A stretch of DNA of 64,000 nucleotides from Zasmidium citrigriseum (GCA_002786025.1 NHNW01000008.1:965637-1029636); one strand, 5' to 3'. Counted from the stretch's first letter, positions 11,451 to 23,974 are shown. A program made the numbers and translations. The notes: generated from the sequence alone by a model not told the origin.

Positions 11451-12499
11451 TTAGACCAAGCGCTTTGCCCACGCTTCGAGATACTAGGACTAATCTTATC
11501 GTAGACTTAAGCTAACTGCTACTTAAGGCGAGCGAACGGTAAGACTTAATTAAATATTTTATTTAGAGTCGGCTATAAAACATTATAAATATTAAATAGT
11601 ATTAAAGTACGTAGTAAGTCGATAATTTGCCTTCCTTCGTTAAAATCGCGGTACTATATAAGCGATAAGTTCTAGAAATAGAATCTTAGAATCTAGTAGT
11701 ATATTTACTAGCTATATTAGTAAGGGAAGATATACGAGCGAGCTTATACTTAGTACGATCTAGAGAAGCGATTATTTACGCTCTTAGGATATAGTAAGCC
11801 TAATTAAGGAAGGTAGAGAAGAGTAGGTAGTCCTAGACTTATAGTAGAGCTTATAGCTTTAGGATAAAGTTATCTATCTAATCGCTAAATAGGTATAGCC
11901 GTATATTAGTCTCTATAGTTACTTATAGAAAAGATAAGGAGGGTAGAAACGATTAAGAAAGATAAGCTAAGACTATAAAATACTTTCCCCTAACCTCTAG
12001 TCTCGAGCCTTCGAGGAATATAGAGAATAGTAAGATAGTAGCTATAGGCTAAGAATCTTAAGAAGATAGTATCTTATAGCCTTATATATATTAGGTTAGC
12101 TAGGAGCTAGATTAGTATTAGTAATAGTATTACTTTAGCTATAGGACCCTAATATACCTAAGGCGGATACTAGGCTAGTAGGATTATAGAGGGAAGACTA
12201 AAGTAGTCTAACGAGGTATATACTTACCTTCTAGCCTCCTAATATAGCTATATCTTTCGGGATATAATTAGTATCTAAGGCGGTATATAATAGCTATTAT
12301 AGCTATTCGACTAGCTATCTATATACTTTATAGCAGTATTAGTAAGATTACTTAGCGCCTTTATATATATAGACCTATATAATAGTCTACCTCCTACTAT
12401 ATTCTATCCTATCTTCTCGTTATAGCTTCTACTAGTCTTCTCCTTATAGACGCTAGTATTACCCTCGTTATTACGAGTATAGTAATTCTAGCTATATAT

Positions 12500-13982
12500 A
12501 ATATCTATTTCTACCTATTAAGCTATATACTAGGCCTAAAGCTTTAGCTAGCGTTTCCTCTACTACGATACTAGGAAGGAATTCGTAGGATATTCGATAA
12601 GGAAGCTAGGAAGCTCTATAATAAGTATAGAAACGTTATATAGATAGCGCTAGATAAGCTCTCCTTTACTACTATATAAGTATAGAAAAATATATATAGC
12701 TATAGCGTACGTAGCTAGCTACCTAAGGTTATAATCTTCGATAAGGAGGCTCGTAACGTTTTTAACGCTAAAGATCCGCTCGTCTATAGATATATACGTA
12801 AGGTACTAGCTCTATACTTTTCTAAACGAGGAGTTCGCTAACTAGAACCTACTATTACTAAATATACTAATATACTTCTCGATTAATTTCGTAAGTTTAC
12901 TCGTATAGGCGAGCTCTACGACGTCTATAAGTAGTATAATCTAACTACGTTCGATATTATTAGTAACCTAGCCTTTAGTAAGTCTTTCGATAGTTTAGAT
13001 ACGAGCTATACTAGTCTATAGGTAGAGATAATATTTAATATACTCTATATTCTACCTATCTTAACTATAGCTAGCGAGTACCCCTTCGTTATATAGATAA
13101 TTAGAGCGCTAATACTAGCTAGTATAGTAAAAGCTCGCGCTAAGTACGTTTAGCTTAGCCGAGATAAGGCTTCGCGCTAAATCTATAACGAAGTACTTAC
13201 TAGTAGTAGAGACTTTATAGATACTATAATAGCTACTAAAGGTAGTAAAGACGAGTTCTCGTACGCCGAGCTTATAGCTAATACTAATATCCTTATTATT
13301 ACTAGCTCGGAAACGTTAGCTAAATCTCTATCTAGTATTACGTATTAGTTATATCGAACGCCTACTACTTTATCTAAACTAATATACGAGATCTACTCTT
13401 CTTTTTAGTCTAAAGAGGAGATTACTATAGTTATAGCCTCTAATAATTTACTATATCTCTAAGTATATATCGATACGGGCCTTCGTATCTATCTACTAGG
13501 CGTTAGAGCTATCTAGCGTTACGTCCTAATAGGCGAGATAAGAGTAATTAATAGTATTATAGTACTAGCTAAAGTACGTCTTCCCTTAAGCCCTAATAGA
13601 CCTATAACGTAGATTCGCTAACTAGCCTATACTATAGACGAAAGTTATAGTCTACTATAGCGTAGTATATTAGTTAGAGCGGTATTTTAAAGACCTATTA
13701 ACCTATATTCCCGAGCGATAGCTACCGGAAGCTACCTTAAACCTAGCGTTAGCCTACTATAATAATAATAGAGCTATTATATAGCCTTTTAGCCTTAGGC
13801 CTCGAAACTATTTAGGATAAAGCTTTATATAGAACGAGATCTAGTATATCTTTACTCGGCTTTTATAGAACTTCGATATTACGCTCGATCCTTAGAGTAT
13901 TAGCTAGGAGGACTAGAAGGCCTATATAATCTAGGAGAAGAGGCCGCTAAAGGTAAAGTTAACTTCTCGTTTTAGTAGGTAA
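12500..13982 (+). pseudogene. Cytochrome P450, destroyed by RIP
   Basis: Reading through TAG/TAA gives a fungal microsomal P450 in order: a proline-rich hinge like LSxIxGPK near 12,518, a segment YNLTTFDII near 12,930 (compare the common fungal YNFTTFDIIGDL), helix I with the EL-ANANILIIAGSET pattern near 13,265, the ExxR region near 13,475, the PERW block near 13,715 and the heme loop at about 13,785-13,820. In the heme loop the Cys codon now reads TAT and the expected Gly reads AGG, both explained by TG-to-TA or CA-to-TA changes. The frame ends at TAA 13,980-13,982. One or two introns may remain. It cannot encode an active enzyme. It resembles P450s of secondary-metabolite clusters; substrate unknown. 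Confidence 0.85.
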
Positions 13983-14340
13983 TTACTTTAAGGTTAGATT
14001 CGTAATACTAATATAAGGAAGCTAGTAGCTTATTAGATACTATAGTCTTATAGTACTAATACTAAGGTATAGTCTACTCGAAAGTACTAGTAATTTACTT
14101 TACTTCTATATAGTTCCGTAGAGCCTAGTAAAGAGTTAGAGGAAAAGGGGAGCTAAGCCTAACTCTAGAAAGTATAAGGACCTAGGTACGGATTATAATA
14201 CTAAGTAGAGTCTAGCTAATTATAGTACTCGTCTCCTACTATACCTAATCTAGAGACGACCTTACCTTATCTAAAGCGCCTATAATAGTCCTTTCCTATA
14301 CTTAACTTCTACTTATACTATTATATATCTTAAGACGATA

Positions 14341-15090
14341 TACTCGTTAACTTAGCGTAGAGGTAGACGATATTAAGCGCTTTCTTATTAAGCGAAATAC
14401 TAGTATTATCTATAAATAAAGCCTATTAATATTAAACTCTATCGGCTAAAATATTATATACGTTATTAAAAACGATATTACTCTACCCTAACGGCTTTTC
14501 TTATCTTCCGCTTAGTAATCTCTCTCGAATACCTTAGCCTACTAAGATACTCTAGTATAAAGAGACGCTAGCCCTATATACTATATAGCCGATCCTCTCT
14601 ACTATCTTAATTTTCTAATAATACTACGTATAATATACTTTAAACGCTACTTTAGCTTATCTACCTAATAGTAAAGATTTAGCGTAGTATTACTAGTAGT
14701 CTATAGCGAAGTATCGCGAAGTCTATCTTCGTTAATAGTTATAGACTCTTCTAAATTATTATCTATCTCTAACGGAATCTCCGCTATACGCTAATATACC
14801 TTTTTTACTAGGAGCTAGACCTAGTAGAGCTCGCCTAATATAAGCCTTAAAGTAGATTTTCCGCTATCGCTAGAGTCGATTTTATAGCTACTAACTTTAG
14901 TAGTAGCTATATAGTCTACCTCTTCTATAAATAGCGAGCTAGTCGTAAGAGCTTTAGGATTAGCTTAGGATAAGGTAGTTAACGGTTATAGGCCGCTATT
15001 AAATAGTATTTCGCCCCCTTAATTATTATAATAGCCTTTAGTAGTAGTAGTATACTACGTAAGAATTTTTAAGGAGGACTAGGTTTAATA
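14341..15090 (+). pseudogene. Decayed reading frame of unknown function
   Basis: One frame stays readable for about 250 codons, with stops that are only TAG or TAA, as expected for a RIPped exon. The product would be Leu/Tyr-rich with a stretch like LNATLAYLPNSKDLA. I do not recognise a family. Downstream sequence reads as Gln-rich in the same strand, which would be compatible with a fungal transcription factor, but no Zn2Cys6 motif could be found. Low confidence. Confidence 0.35.
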
Positions 15091-16299
15091 TCCTAAGAAT
15101 ATACTTATTTATCGAGTAGGAGTAGTTTAAAACATAATCTACGATAGAGAGGATATCCTAGTTCTATTTAATAACGTTTAGGAGTATCTAAGGAGACTCT
15201 CCTAAGTTACTATAGTTATTATCCTAAGAGGTATAGCGATAGTATTAAGCCGAATATAGGAATAGTAAGCCGATAATCGAGAGTATACTCGTTAAATATA
15301 GCTTAGTATTACTCGAGGAAGTTCTACGGGATAGCTAGCTACTAGTAGCTTTTAGGCTATTTAATACTTTAGGGCCTTTATACGCTAAAGGCGCTAAAAC
15401 CTTTAGCTATTCGACTAGTAGATCGTCTATTATTATAATATCGTTATAGGTAATAGAGTCGATAAAGTCGAGGTTACTACTAGCGCTAATAGCTTCTATA
15501 CTCGTAATATCTTAAGTCGAGGATAGGTCCTACTAAGGCTAGCCGCTATCGAGGCTAATTAGACTAAAACCGCTATCGTAATTAACGCTACTATAGCTAT
15601 ATAAAGTAGGGCCTAGTAGTAAGTTAAACGTTAAGTTAATCGTAGGCGGAGTCGAGAAGTCGAAGAGATCTAATAAGAAGCTTATATTTATCTACTTCCG
15701 CCGCTACGGAGTATTATTAATAGTACTAGGGAGTTTAAAGGCGAGGCGACCTAAGCGATTAGATACGCTATACTCGTATAGCTATTATAGACGTATATAG
15801 CGGCTATACGTTAGATATTCCTTACTATAGCGTACTTTAGCTCTTAAGTAGGTATTATACATTATACGAAGCTTAGGACTAACTAGAGGCCTACGTTTTA
15901 ATTAGTCTATTAACGGTAAAGAAGCCTATATAGTAGAAGGTAAGGAGGACGAGGAGGATAAAGAGTATAAAGGCCTAGTATTATTACTGTTAGTAGGGCG
16001 AGTAGAAGAAGATAAGGTAGTAGAAGCTATAGTAGTAGTTATAAGGTCTTACTACGAGGAGTCGAGATCTAGCTAGTAAGACGAAGTAGCGTACGAATCT
16101 AAGCGTACGTATAATCTCTCTTATATATAGGCTAAGTATTAGTTAAATATATATACTTAAATAACGACCTATATATTTAGGCGGAGAGACTACTAATAGT
16201 TAGTAGCTAGGTATAGTTATAATATTTTAACTAAACCGAGTCTTATTATAAGGAAATAATAGCCCTTTAAACCTTACTACTCGCTACTATAGTATTTAT

Positions 16300-17899
16300 A
16301 CTTCCTACGCTTAAAGAATAAGACTTCTTAACTTAGTTTCCTCTAAATTTTAGTATCGCTATAGTAAAGACTATAAAGAATAGCCTTTCGCTCTACGCTA
16401 AGTACTACTTATCTACGTATATCTAGCTAAAGGTCTAATATTATATTTCCCTATTCTTATCTATTACTCCCTATAGCCGTTTATAAGTAGACCTATCTAC
16501 TACTACCTAGATAACTTTAGAAGTATTACGCTTCTACTTTAAGAGGTATAACTAGTATTCGGGTCTCTAACTATAGATATTACGGTTTACTAGCTTTAAG
16601 CTTACTATAGTCGTTAAGTAATAAAGCGCGGTTCTAGTAGTATAATCTCTCCTAGGTACGATATAATATTACCTTTAGGCTAACCTTATATATAAGTAGT
16701 ACCTATATCCTAGAGTCTTCCTAGCCTCTTTTTAGCTATCGTATATCGACGTATCTATAGATCTCTAGGAATATATTATAGTAGAGACTAGCTTAAGTAA
16801 TAATAGCCGATCCGCTAACAACTTTCCGATCTAACAGCTTCCGAGCTACGCTACTCTTAATACAAGGGCATTGGAAGTATTAAGGGCCGCCCTTCGAAGA
16901 CTAATCGACAGGACAGGAGTAGGCATCCGAATTGTTCGCGAGGTAATACCTACACTTAGCAATTTTGCGCTAAGCTTTAGTAATCTTATAGTATAGTACT
17001 ATAATAGTAAGCATAATAAGAGTCTTTCCGAAAACTATTGTGTCGGCAAGAAATATGTAAGGCAGCTAATAGCGTGTAATTGTGCCTCGAAGGCGAGCTA
17101 TGCCTCGTAGTAGCTAGTAGCGTAGCAGCTTGTAGCGGTTATCGAAGAAGAAGAATTGACAGCAATCTTTCTAGTCTTCCTTAGAAAACTACTAGCCGGG
17201 GAACTAAGCGAGTAACTCCGCGTCGTTATCGATCTCCTCCGCCTTATCCTTTCTAGGATTATGCTCCTCGCTAGCCTTCTTCGATAGTTGGTTCTGCTTT
17301 TCTAGTACGGGCTGCTCTTTATCCTCTAAGTCTACGACCTATGGATTCTCCTTAACCTCCTCTTCCTCGTTATATACAAGGCTCTGTTAACGGTAGAACA
17401 TTGTAATCGAACGCTTACTAGATGTATTAATAGGCAAGCTCCTATAGGCGTCCAACAATTCCTCCTAGATAACTTTCCTAACTAAGTACGGGAGCGGGTC
17501 TAGTTAAGGGTATAAATATAGAAAACCCGTCTAGCTAATTATTCCTCTTTTCTAAGATTCCTATTCACCCTTAGATAAACGGGCTTAGTTAAGATCTACA
17601 CTAGCTTAGTCGAAAGCGGGAGTTGGTCTTAGACTATAGGGTATGTCCTTCGACTCTTAGACGCCGTGACGAGCTAGTAGTGCGGCCCGTCTAATCTATT
17701 TGTACGGCTTTATCGTCGGAGGGAAGGACTACTTAGTCGCCGCTAGCCCTATTACGGATGCGGTCTACACGCGTAGACGCCGCACGCTAACCTCTACGTC
17801 TCTCGTGTCGATTGCTCTCTAGCGAGGAAGAATAGTATTGTTAATAACTTAAAAGACGAGAGTGTTAGATTAGCTAAATATCTACTCGTGGAAGATAAA
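16300..17899 (-). pseudogene. SNF2-like ATPase, left fragment of the module array
   Basis: This aligns by eye with 26,040-27,680 of the central ATPase copy over most of its length. The Walker A segment lies at about 17,015-17,065. The C-terminal half (from motif III on) is missing: similarity fades at about 16,300 where the RIP-saturated island begins. Upstream, a likely solo LTR at 17,900 interrupts it. RIP density changes inside the fragment: left of about 16,815 CA/TG are almost gone, to the right they persist. Confidence 0.7.
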
Positions 17900-18121
17900 T
17901 GTTGGAACATCTAGGTTCAAGCGATGTAGAGTAGTAAAACAACTTAAACGGGCTTAATGCAGTGTTCTGTGTACAGCATTTGCCTCGACTCAATTACTTC
18001 GGATACTATATAAGGCCTAGAGTAATCCTAATGTAACCTGTAGGAGACCGACGTAGCCGGGCCTATAATTGCTATAGTTGCTTACAAAACAAAGAGCTGC
18101 AACCTTTAATATTGTCTAACA
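17900..18121. mobile_element. Possible solo LTR, 222 bp
   Basis: It starts TGTTGGAACA and ends TGTCTAACA, i.e. TG...CA with an imperfect TGTTRGA terminal inverted repeat like Ty1/copia-type LTRs, and holds a TATA-like CTATATAAGG in the middle. The central ATPase copy lacks this block at the matching position (27,680), so it looks like an insertion. No clear 5-bp target duplication (ATAAA versus TTAGC), so this is tentative. Confidence 0.4.
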
Positions 18122-18539
18122 TTAGCTAGCACTAGAGATCCCGAAATAGCGTACCGTAAGGGGGTCGCCGTAACACAAGTCTCTACGATCGAGCCTTAGT
18201 CTCAAGTTTTCGGCTGTTCGGTTAAGGGTATTTAGTTTTTAGAGACGCTTTCCGGATAATTCCTCTAGTATCGCTACAGATATGTTCTTTAAAGAGACCT
18301 ACACGTTATTAGCAGATAATCTTATTTCCACGATCTGCTATATAAGTCTGTCGTATATCTTCCTCAACTTATCTCCGCGGCGCTATTTATACTGTTAACG
18401 ATAATCTAAATAGACAGTGCGGAAGATCTTGTAGAGCTTCGAGAAAGTAGAAATATAATCGCGACCGGGTGGGTGTGGATTTAGATATAGTTATAGTATA
18501 GTAATAATGTAACGGCGAGGTGCGCAAGGGTAAGTCGAG

Positions 18540-18930
18540 CTTTATATATAGCTCTCGTATCGTGAAGATTGAAAGATGTAGCATGTAGAAGCAGCTCAAG
18601 CTTAAAGTAAGGCTACGGTGTCGTTGAAATTGAGTAATACAGCACGTAGGGGAAGCTAAAGCTTAAGGTGCGGGGCTAGTGTCGTTGAAATTTAGTAATA
18701 CCGCACGTAGGGGAAGCTGAAGCTTAAGGTGCGGGGCTAGTGTCGTTAAAATTTAGTAATGCCGCGCGTGGGGGAAGCTAAAGCTTAAGGTGCGGGGCTA
18801 GTGTCGTCAAAATTTACTAATGCCGTACGTAGGGGAAGCTAAAACTTAAGGTGCGGGGCTAGTGTCGTTAAAATTTAGTAATGCTATACGTCGGGGGAGC
18901 TAAAGCTTAAGACGCGCGGATAAGATCGTA
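18540..18930. repeat. 61-bp satellite, copy A
   Basis: Five direct monomers of 61 bp start at 18,601, 18,662, 18,723, 18,784 and 18,845, with degenerate edge copies on both sides. Each begins CTTAAGGTGCGGGGCTAG or close to it. It lies between the minus-strand ATPase remnant and plus-strand gene 2, so it occupies the divergent promoter position of the module. Confidence 0.9.
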
Positions 18931-19199
18931 AAGATTCAATAACATCTTCTAGAGGATAAATAGAGAGTCCGGGTGTAGAATACATCTCCGGCAGACTTTA
19001 CGTACGTATACTTATATTCGGACTCTCTCTAGTAGCTTGGAAAGTAATACGACATCTGTCCCCTTTTCCTTGCTCTAGTAAATAACCGAGATTAGAACCG
19101 CGACATAAGCATCTTATAGGTGCACAAAGCTTTATAATCGAGACGTCGAAGGAAACAAGTATTCGTAACGCGTACGAGGAACGCAACAGAATTCATAGA

Positions 19200-20310
19200 A
19201 TAGGGAAACTAAAGATTAGATTGGGGTGCTACGCCTGTACTAATATTAACCTTATACGCGCAGAATTAGTAAAGATCCCCGTGAAGCCTAAAGACATTTT
19301 CTCTCTATATCCTTACGAACCTCTCCTCCGGAGCCCGCTACTACTAAACCCTAAGCTATAGTAGTCGCTAATTAAACTCTACGCATTATTAGCGAACCTA
19401 AGAGGAAGGCCGCCGAGGAAGCCTTAAGAGAGCAGCTTAAGGGGCTTTGGAAATGCACGGAAGCGAAGAAGGTCTTTCGATGCTATATAAGTCCGAGGGG
19501 AGATAAGGTTGTAGGCATAAACTACTAGTTCGATTCTAAGCTGCACAAGAAGAGAGATAAGAAGAATGCAAAATGCTAGGATAAATGTAATAGTAACAAG
19601 TAGAAGGATCCGACGATACAAGTTAAGCCGCACCTAGCTGTCTTAATTTAAGATAGGAGAATATAGAAGGGCCCCGAGACAAAGGATGCTATAAAGCAAT
19701 AGGAGATAATTAGGAGGTCGCTAGTCGATCTAGAGTCCTAGTATAAGGCCGGAGTCCTAGCACAAAGATATAGAAAAGAAGCCTAAGACTATGTCGAGGA
19801 AAGCTCCCTCTAAGCATATAAGGAGCGACGGCGACGAGGATAAAGATAGGAAGAGTAAATAGAAGAAGTCTGCTCTCGGGAAGGGTGTAAAGGGTAAGGA
19901 TACAGAATCTAGCTCGAGTTTGCTAGTAGTACTAGCGAGCACTTATATTCCTAGCTTACTAGTCTAGAGAAAGTCGCTTACTCCTAAAGGTAGCATTAGC
20001 GAGGACCTATATCCCTAGCTTAGCAGTCTGGATGAAGTCGCTTCGAGTTACTCTAAAAGACAGTATCGACAGAACTACGATAATAGCGAGCGAGCTTGCT
20101 GTTCCGTAACGCCGTATTAGTAAGACGGGTAATTTGACAGAAGTTTGTAGCTCGCGTTAAGTAAGCACGGGGTCCGAGCACGATCGATTGGAGTAGAGTC
20201 CGTATTAACGAAGAGAAAATTACTACTAATAAGGAGTTCTAGGCTCTACTGTATCGGAGTAGCGTAGATAGTAAGATAGTTCTTACATTTAGGATTGAGT
20301 ACGTTAACGT
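19200..20310 (+). pseudogene. Module gene 2, copy A (unknown function, RIP-damaged)
   Basis: The C-terminal part of the gene seen intact-like at 28,938-30,312. From about 19,290 the same product can be read: a Pro-rich stretch, then ISEPKRKAAEEAL (19,390), a basic region with NSNKWKDPTIQVK, and a Lys/Glu-rich tail. An intron acceptor GCGCAG with an upstream CTAATATTAAC branch is visible near 19,260. The first exon is not recognisable, and small frameshifts occur near 19,310 and 19,980. Stops are TAG/TAA at Trp/Gln positions. Confidence 0.6.
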
Positions 20311-20419
20311 TAACGCGTAACGTTCCGACTTGCCTAATAGGGATAACCCCGCCGTAGGCGCGCCTACCTTCCTTCCTTCCTAACCTTCTCTCTCGCTTTA
20401 TTCCTACTATTACCCTCTA

Positions 20420-23400
20420 TGTATCCTACGGGAACGCGTAGCGATTATCTCTACTACATTAGCTACATTTATTTACCTAAGCGCGGCCGATAGCTATTAT
20501 AGCTCGTAGGGGCTATAACCTATATAATAACCTGCCGCTGCGCCTAGACAATAATAGCGGTGTCTCCGATAAGAAATTAGTAGCAGCTTAGGTAGGTGCA
20601 GAGCCCTTCGTTCACGACTTGGCCTAAGAGCGTTACGTGGAGCACACTAACAGGTTCCTTAATTTAAGCGCCTACGAATTACGCGAAAACAGCTAGCGAC
20701 AATAGTAGTTTATTAACTTGGCAAAAGAGCACAGACTCGTGAATCCGACTCTTTACATTAAGGCCTTACTAAGAGACGCTCTACTAGCCTCTACTAATAA
20801 ATCCTTAAGCGGCAAGCGACGGAGGTCCTTATCTAACACGCAATTAGTTAAAGAGGGCATGTAGAAGAAGGCTACTCTATCCTTACCTAACGGATCTCCT
20901 ACTACGTCTCCGGTACATTAACCCGCGCCTTATTCGTCTAACACTAATAACAACGACATCTTCTTAGCCGATCGACAGCCCGGCCTTAAGGACTATTAAT
21001 ACGAATTCTAAGAGATTTGTCGCGTCGCTATATTGTCCTCGTACGGGGAGGCTGTTATATCGCGAGAAATAGTATCCTAGTTAGAGCTACTAGACGACAC
21101 TATCCTTAACGACGACATCGAGCCGTTATCTAAGTTAGACGCCTCCACCGCTATATCGTCGAGCTCTATAGCCTCCACCGCGGCGTCGTCAAAATCCCAA
21201 GCTTCTAGCGCGGCGTCGTCGAGCTCTACGGCCTCTACCGCGGCGTCGTTAAAATCCTAAGCTTCTAGCGCGGCCTCGTCGAGCTCCACGGCCTTTACCG
21301 CGGCGTCGTCAAAATCCCAAGCTTCTAGCGCGGCGTCGTTAAAATCCTAAGCTTCTAGCGCGGCATCGTCGAGCTCTATAGCCTCTACCGCTGTATCGTC
21401 GAGCTCTACGGCCTCCACCGCTGCATCGTCGAGCTCTACGGCCTCTACCGCTGTATCGTCGAGCTCTACGGCCTCTACCGCTGTATCGTCGAGCTCTACA
21501 GCCTCTAACGCCCTAGAGACTTCTACGGAGTCCTCGCACTCTAAGTTGGAAGCTCGTGCTCGGAAGGAGTTTATCTGTTTCGAGGGTTAGAGCTAGGAGT
21601 AACTTATTCGACAATTGTTTTCGTGGTTAGCTAAGGACTACTAGAGCGTCTAATATTTCGCCCGCCTACCGGCACCGAAGACATTACCTACCCTACTCTA
21701 GATCCCTACTAGATATACATTACTAACTTTCGACTATAAGAAGCTTAATAAGGCCAGTTAGAAGGATATGTTCTGTTAGGAGCTTTAACACTTGTACCGC
21801 AATCTAAAGGATAGATATGCTTTAGAATAATACGATCTATAGAAGGACAAAGGCGTTAGCTCGGACATACTACCGCGTTAGATCTACATAGTGTGTGAGA
21901 TTAAGAATGCGGACCTATCGTTCGACGAAAGCCGTCTTGTTCGGCCCTCTAGTAGCCTCGACCTCCTAATAATATAGATTATGCACTAGCCGACCGAGTC
22001 GATATATAAGAACAGATTCTACTACAGCGAAACTAACGACCTAGCGAGCCCTTGTCCTTCTCTCCTTAACTAGCGAACCCTAAGCAGCTAGACCTTAGTT
22101 ATTAATTTATTCCCTTTCCGCCTAACTAGGGAGTAGTAGATTAAGGCCGCCGAGAAGTATAGAAAGGCTGGTCGCGACTATCCTTACCGCTACTATCTTA
22201 CTACTACGACTCTCTAGGCTTTCGATTCGTTCTTCGTTTAGGTGGTCTAGTACTTTAAAGCGATAACTATAGTGTTATACGGTCGCTAGGCGACCGAGAG
22301 GACTCTAGAGGTTATAAAGCCTACCTACTTCTAGTCGATAGACTACGGTCTTACCCTCTTCGATAAGGATATATACGTCGCTAGACGGAAGGTATAGGAC
22401 GGCTCCTAGGAGAAGCTACTCTTTGTCTCCTTCTATCTAGAGGCTATCTTCCGAGGGACTAATTTGCGCCGGAAGCGATTGCTAGATCGTATAGTTAACA
22501 TAGTATACTATATCGTAGGTCTATAGGTTAACAATTACGCGAACTATATAATAGCGCCCTACGTTATAGAGTTTATGCCGTACCTACCTAAGAAGCCTAA
22601 CGCTGCCCGATAGAAGATAACCTAGTAGAAGACAGCTCTAAAGAAGGTAACCTAAGTAGTATCCGACTTAACCTAAGAGGTTAGCGAAGATGCTATTAAT
22701 GTCCTTACGGTTCCTCCACCTAGCGGCCTTATTCGGTAATTAGACGATTAGCTTAAGAGCATGTACGAGGAACTTCTCCTACTAAAGGTCCTCGTCGCAA
22801 TTTAGCTCGTATACCTGTTAACTAGAGCTAGGATCCTTAAAACGGTCTCGGTACAACCGTTGCTTAACGTCTTCCTACTCCGCTCCGATATACCGATCTT
22901 AGGTCTCCGTAACGACCTACTCGAGAACCCTCTTACGAAAACGTTCTATATAGCACTTTACGATATTAATGTCTGTATATAGATCGGAAGAAGTAATTTA
23001 TCTACGCGGACCCTACTATCGAAGGGTAACAAAGTCGCGTTAGCTATAGGCCGTCTAATAGCGCTCTTTAGAAGGGTATACGATCGTCTTAGCCTAGGAG
23101 CTTTGCAATTAACTATAGCCTAGTTCGGTACCTTTTTAGGCAAGACAGGCGTTGCTAGGAAAGAATAGGGAGTACAGATACGTGCTCTAAACGAAATGGC
23201 GATACGCCGCTATCTAGCAGGATATCCGGTATTAGGCGTCTAGTATATAGTCGAGTACTAACGAGTACTCGGTCTTACGACGTAGGTTAATCCGACGTAG
23301 AACCCTTCCGAGTTTATAAAGTACTACTAACTTGGATTAGGCAATATACTCTCGCTGCTTGCATAGTACCTAATTCCTCTAGTGTTCGAGTTCTCTAGGG

Positions 23401-23752
23401 CCGAGAGAGGCCGCACGGCTGTAGCTAGCGTATTCCTTCCCGCGGTTAAGAAACTATAGACATACAAGAATCTCTACATAGATCCGTACGTTACCGTAAT
23501 AAAGGATAAGATCGTACGTATAGTTGCTAGCTAGGAACAAATATATCGCGACGAGACTAGTCGATTCGGCGTTCGGAGGGCCCCTAAGGGAACTAATCTT
23601 CTCCGCATTAGCGACCCTAAAGTCGACTACCGCCTAACCCTTAGTGTAATACTAGCTTATATCCCTATATAGTAGCGGCATATTCTCGACTTAGGAGGAC
23701 TTTCTAAGGATTTAGGAGAATTCTCTAGGGATGGAGAAGATTAAGTGGACAT
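20420..23752 (+). pseudogene. Module gene 3, copy A (about 1,100 codons, unknown function)
   Basis: One uninterrupted register runs from about 20,500 to TAA 23,750-23,752. All internal stops are TAG or TAA at likely former Trp/Gln codons; no TGA and no frameshift was found. Order: an N-terminal region with a KSLSGKRRRSL basic patch, an acidic linker, twelve 10-residue repeats (21,141-21,500), then about 750 residues of globular-looking sequence rich in Trp/Tyr/Leu, with segments such as EIKNADLSFDESRLVRPSS and YANYIIAPYVIEFMPY. The C-terminus is acidic. I do not recognise any family. An in-frame start is not certain: an ATG at 20,419 is in another register, so a first intron is possible. Confidence 0.7.
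21141..21500 (+). repeat. In-frame 30-bp repeat of gene 3, 12 copies
   Basis: Exactly twelve 30-bp units, each coding a 10-residue motif of the form A-S-[TS]-A-[AIV]-S-S-[SK]-S-[TQI]. They alternate between an SSSST and an SKSQ type. They keep the reading frame of gene 3 and form a Ser/Ala-rich linker. Confidence 0.92.
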
Positions 23753-23974
23753 AATGTTTACTATTACTATAAAAACAAGATAAGGATGTAGTAATGTATT
23801 ACTAATAATTGCAAGATATAGATATTTTACTTATAGCTAACGATTAGACGATAGAGACATTTTACGGGAATTGCTAATAGTTGGAAGTAATATTAATTAT
23901 GTTGCTAGCAAAATGAGCTTAGAATACTAACAGAACATTTTATTGAAACGTGTATATTAAATCCAGTGCTAGAG

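Larger units (their letters stand above)
11450..16300. repeat. RIP-saturated island, left part
   Basis: An AT-rich stretch in which CpA and TpG are nearly absent and TpA is very frequent, while CpG is still common. This is the product expected from RIP, which turns CpA into TpA on both strands of duplicated DNA. It holds a dead P450 gene and at least one more decayed frame. Outside these I could not recognise content at 11,450-12,490 and 15,100-16,300. A possible Gln-rich minor frame runs near 15,740-16,200, too weak to call. Confidence 0.85.

Noticed and set aside
18540..18930. CRISPR-like array
   Set aside because: Repeats are directly contiguous with no unique spacers and the host is a fungus; it is a satellite.
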